This document shows, piece by piece, positions 5,276-6,534 of a stretch of 6,534 nucleotides of DNA. Source of the DNA: an uncultured Eubacteriales bacterium (GTDB taxonomy: Bacteria; Bacillota; Clostridia; Oscillospirales; Acutalibacteraceae); NCBI GenBank assembly GCA_900319255.1, contig ONNU01000254.1, positions 1 through 6,534 on the forward strand, written 5' to 3'. The notes beneath the pieces were generated by a model. It did not search any database and was not told the origin of the DNA. It saw only the letters and a program-made list of their open reading frames with translations. The translations under genes and the position numbers were made by a program. Position 1 is the stretch's first letter. Every line of letters begins with the position of its first letter.

Positions 5276-6534
5276 TCACTCTTTTACCTTCACCATATAA
5301 TTCTGGAAATTATCCTCCGGCTCATCAATACCTGAAAGCATCAGATATGAAGTATCAGCAGTATCATCCTCTGCAATGAAGCCTACCTTTATGTTGACAG
5401 TCTCGCCCTTTCTGAGGCTGAAGCCTTCATTGAGCTTCGTTCTGTAAATGCACATTGCCCTTGCGCCTGAGGGATAAACAGCATCGTTTATAAAATTATT
5501 ACCGTCAAGACCATAGATCTCAGCGTCGAATATCTTGTTCAGATCCTCAATATCTCCCTCGGCTGTGATCTCCATATCTGCAACATAGAAATTCCTTACG
5601 TTAGTAACTTCGGTTATGGTACCCAGGTTGTTTTCATCTGCGCCGTCGTAATTCTTTTCCGTTTTCTCCTTTATGAGGTTGCCATTAGTATCGAAAAACA
5701 AATTATAGACATAGTTTGCTCCTATATCTGTAAAGTCTTTTTTATCAAGCCCGTCGGCATTTTCCCTCTTTTCAAAGAAATTAACCTTTGCCTTGAGCTT
5801 AACAGCATCCTGGTCGTAATCTGCAAGGCTGAATTCCATAGTTTCCCCGGTCTTTACCTGCTTTATATTGCCTGCGAAATATTCATTAACCATCATGATG
5901 CCGTAATACATTTCCTCATATTCCTTAATAGCCCATGTTTCCGGCTCAGCCTCATCATCGTCCCGGAGATCGGCAGGCTTCTGATCATCGGGGGCGGGTT
6001 CAACATTGACCTTCTCGGTGATCTTTATCAGCTCTTCTTTATCAGAGCAGTTGCAGTGCACCAGACAATTATAGTCATCAAAATATTTGAGTGACGCATA
6101 ATACAGTCTGTCGGAATTTTCAGCCTCCTTGAAGGTCAGAAACAATGTTTTATGTCCGTCATATGAAGCTTCCGAGTTTTCGATGACATTCAGGAAATCA
6201 TATTCATAATTTTCAGATCTCTGAACCCATGCGCTGAAGTATTCGTCTCCGTTTTGATAATCGAACCAGCTTTTGCTGTCACAGCTGTTTTTGTATTTAT
6301 CCGGCATATAACCGAATACCATATTCATATTCTGGATCCTGTCCGCCGGCGCCTCGCTGTCCTCCAGCTTTACGTTCAGGCCATAATTTCCGTTCCGGGT
6401 AACAACAAAGCCGAAAAAGTGGGTAGCGGCTGCTGTGACTGTGAAGATTCCCAGTATCGCTGCGGCTGCGCAAAGGGCGATCAGCTTCTTTCTCTTGCTC
6501 TTTCCCGTATGCACGGGCTTTATTATATCAAGGC
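5276..6534 (-). CDS. Membrane-anchored anti-sigma-like protein, 5' end beyond the window (418 aa visible)
   Basis: Probable membrane regulator of the ECF sigma factor that follows; the role is inferred from context. Reading upstream of the GTG at 6514 the frame stays open to the window edge (LDIIKP before VHTGKSKRKK), and no ribosome binding site precedes that GTG. The true start is therefore outside, and a cytoplasmic N-terminal segment is missing. A basic stretch (KSKRKK) precedes one hydrophobic helix (LIALCAAAAILGIFTVTAAA, about residues 11-30 from the GTG). Outside the membrane are an alpha/beta-looking domain (about 60-172, MVFGYMPDKYKN and YYASLKYFDDYNCLVHCNC, resembling DUF4367), an acidic linker (about 173-195), and a long beta-rich C-terminal domain. 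Three cysteines cluster at about 150-156 (CLVHCNC) and could form a disulfide or bind metal. A single-TM lipoprotein-like or sensor protein is an alternative. Confidence 0.75.
   Translation of the reverse strand, partial: LDIIKPVHTGKSKRKKLIALCAAAAILGIFTVTAAATHFFGFVVTRNGNYGLNVKLEDSEAPADRIQNMNMVFGYMPDKYKNSCDSKSWFDYQNGDEYFSAWVQRSENYEYDFLNVIENSEASYDGHKTLFLTFKEAENSDRLYYASLKYFDDYNCLVHCNCSDKEELIKITEKVNVEPAPDDQKPADLRDDDEAEPETWAIKEYEEMYYGIMMVNEYFAGNIKQVKTGETMEFSLADYDQDAVKLKAKVNFFEKRENADGLDKKDFTDIGANYVYNLFFDTNGNLIKEKTEKNYDGADENNLGTITEVTNVRNFYVADMEITAEGDIEDLNKIFDAEIYGLDGNNFINDAVYPSGARAMCIYRTKLNEGFSLRKGETVNIKVGFIAEDDTADTSYLMLSGIDEPEDNFQNYMVKVKE

Noticed and set aside
6522..6527. TATAAT on the minus strand just before the GTG at 6514
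   Set aside because: The reading frame is open through it and no -35 can be judged at the window edge. It is more likely coding sequence of the truncated gene than a promoter for a leaderless start.
1..6534. CRISPR array, rRNA, tRNA or transposase gene
   Set aside because: No regularly spaced repeats, RNA gene signatures or transposase-like proteins are visible on either strand.

Overview
The window looks like chromosomal DNA of a Gram-positive gut or rumen Clostridia, most likely a Ruminococcus-like member of the Oscillospiraceae. This is an inference from the moderate GC content, strong AGGAGG-type ribosome binding sites, TTG/GTG starts, and two sigma-factor modules with single-pass membrane partners of a kind common in that group. 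No database search was possible. All six genes lie on the minus strand, so transcription runs from high to low coordinates.

Right to left along transcription: (1) 6534-5276 is a membrane-anchored, anti-sigma-like protein whose 5' end is cut off by the window edge. It is followed, with a ribosome binding site overlapping its stop codon, by a small ECF-type sigma factor (5265-4807). (2) 4806-4299 is about 500 bp without a credible gene. It holds a hairpin, a 75-nt tract with no C on the plus strand, and a 12-bp inverted repeat 193 bp across whose inner-left arm supplies the -35 box of the next operon. (3) 4298-2788 is a two-gene operon with a clear sigma-A type promoter: a flavodoxin-fold oxidoreductase with a four-cysteine cluster motif, then a class I SAM methyltransferase. 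Both appear to start at TTG. (4) 2787-2403 is noncoding and carries one copy of a 28-bp inverted repeat, a GC hairpin, a plus-facing terminator-like structure, and a CcpA-box-like palindrome. (5) 2402-577 is a second sigma factor with its membrane partner, joined by an ATGA overlap and closed by a good intrinsic terminator at 503-542. (6) 1-502 has no credible gene but is dense in inverted repeats; its first 28 bases are the exact reverse complement of 2559-2586.

Functionally the window has two separate envelope-signal modules (sigma factor plus single-pass membrane regulator with a large outer domain), in opposite gene orders, with a small redox/methylation operon between them. The most unusual content is in the intergenic DNA: the exact 28-bp inverted repeats bracketing the sigma/anti-sigma operon, related palindromes, and a possible MITE-like insert that seems to provide part of a promoter.
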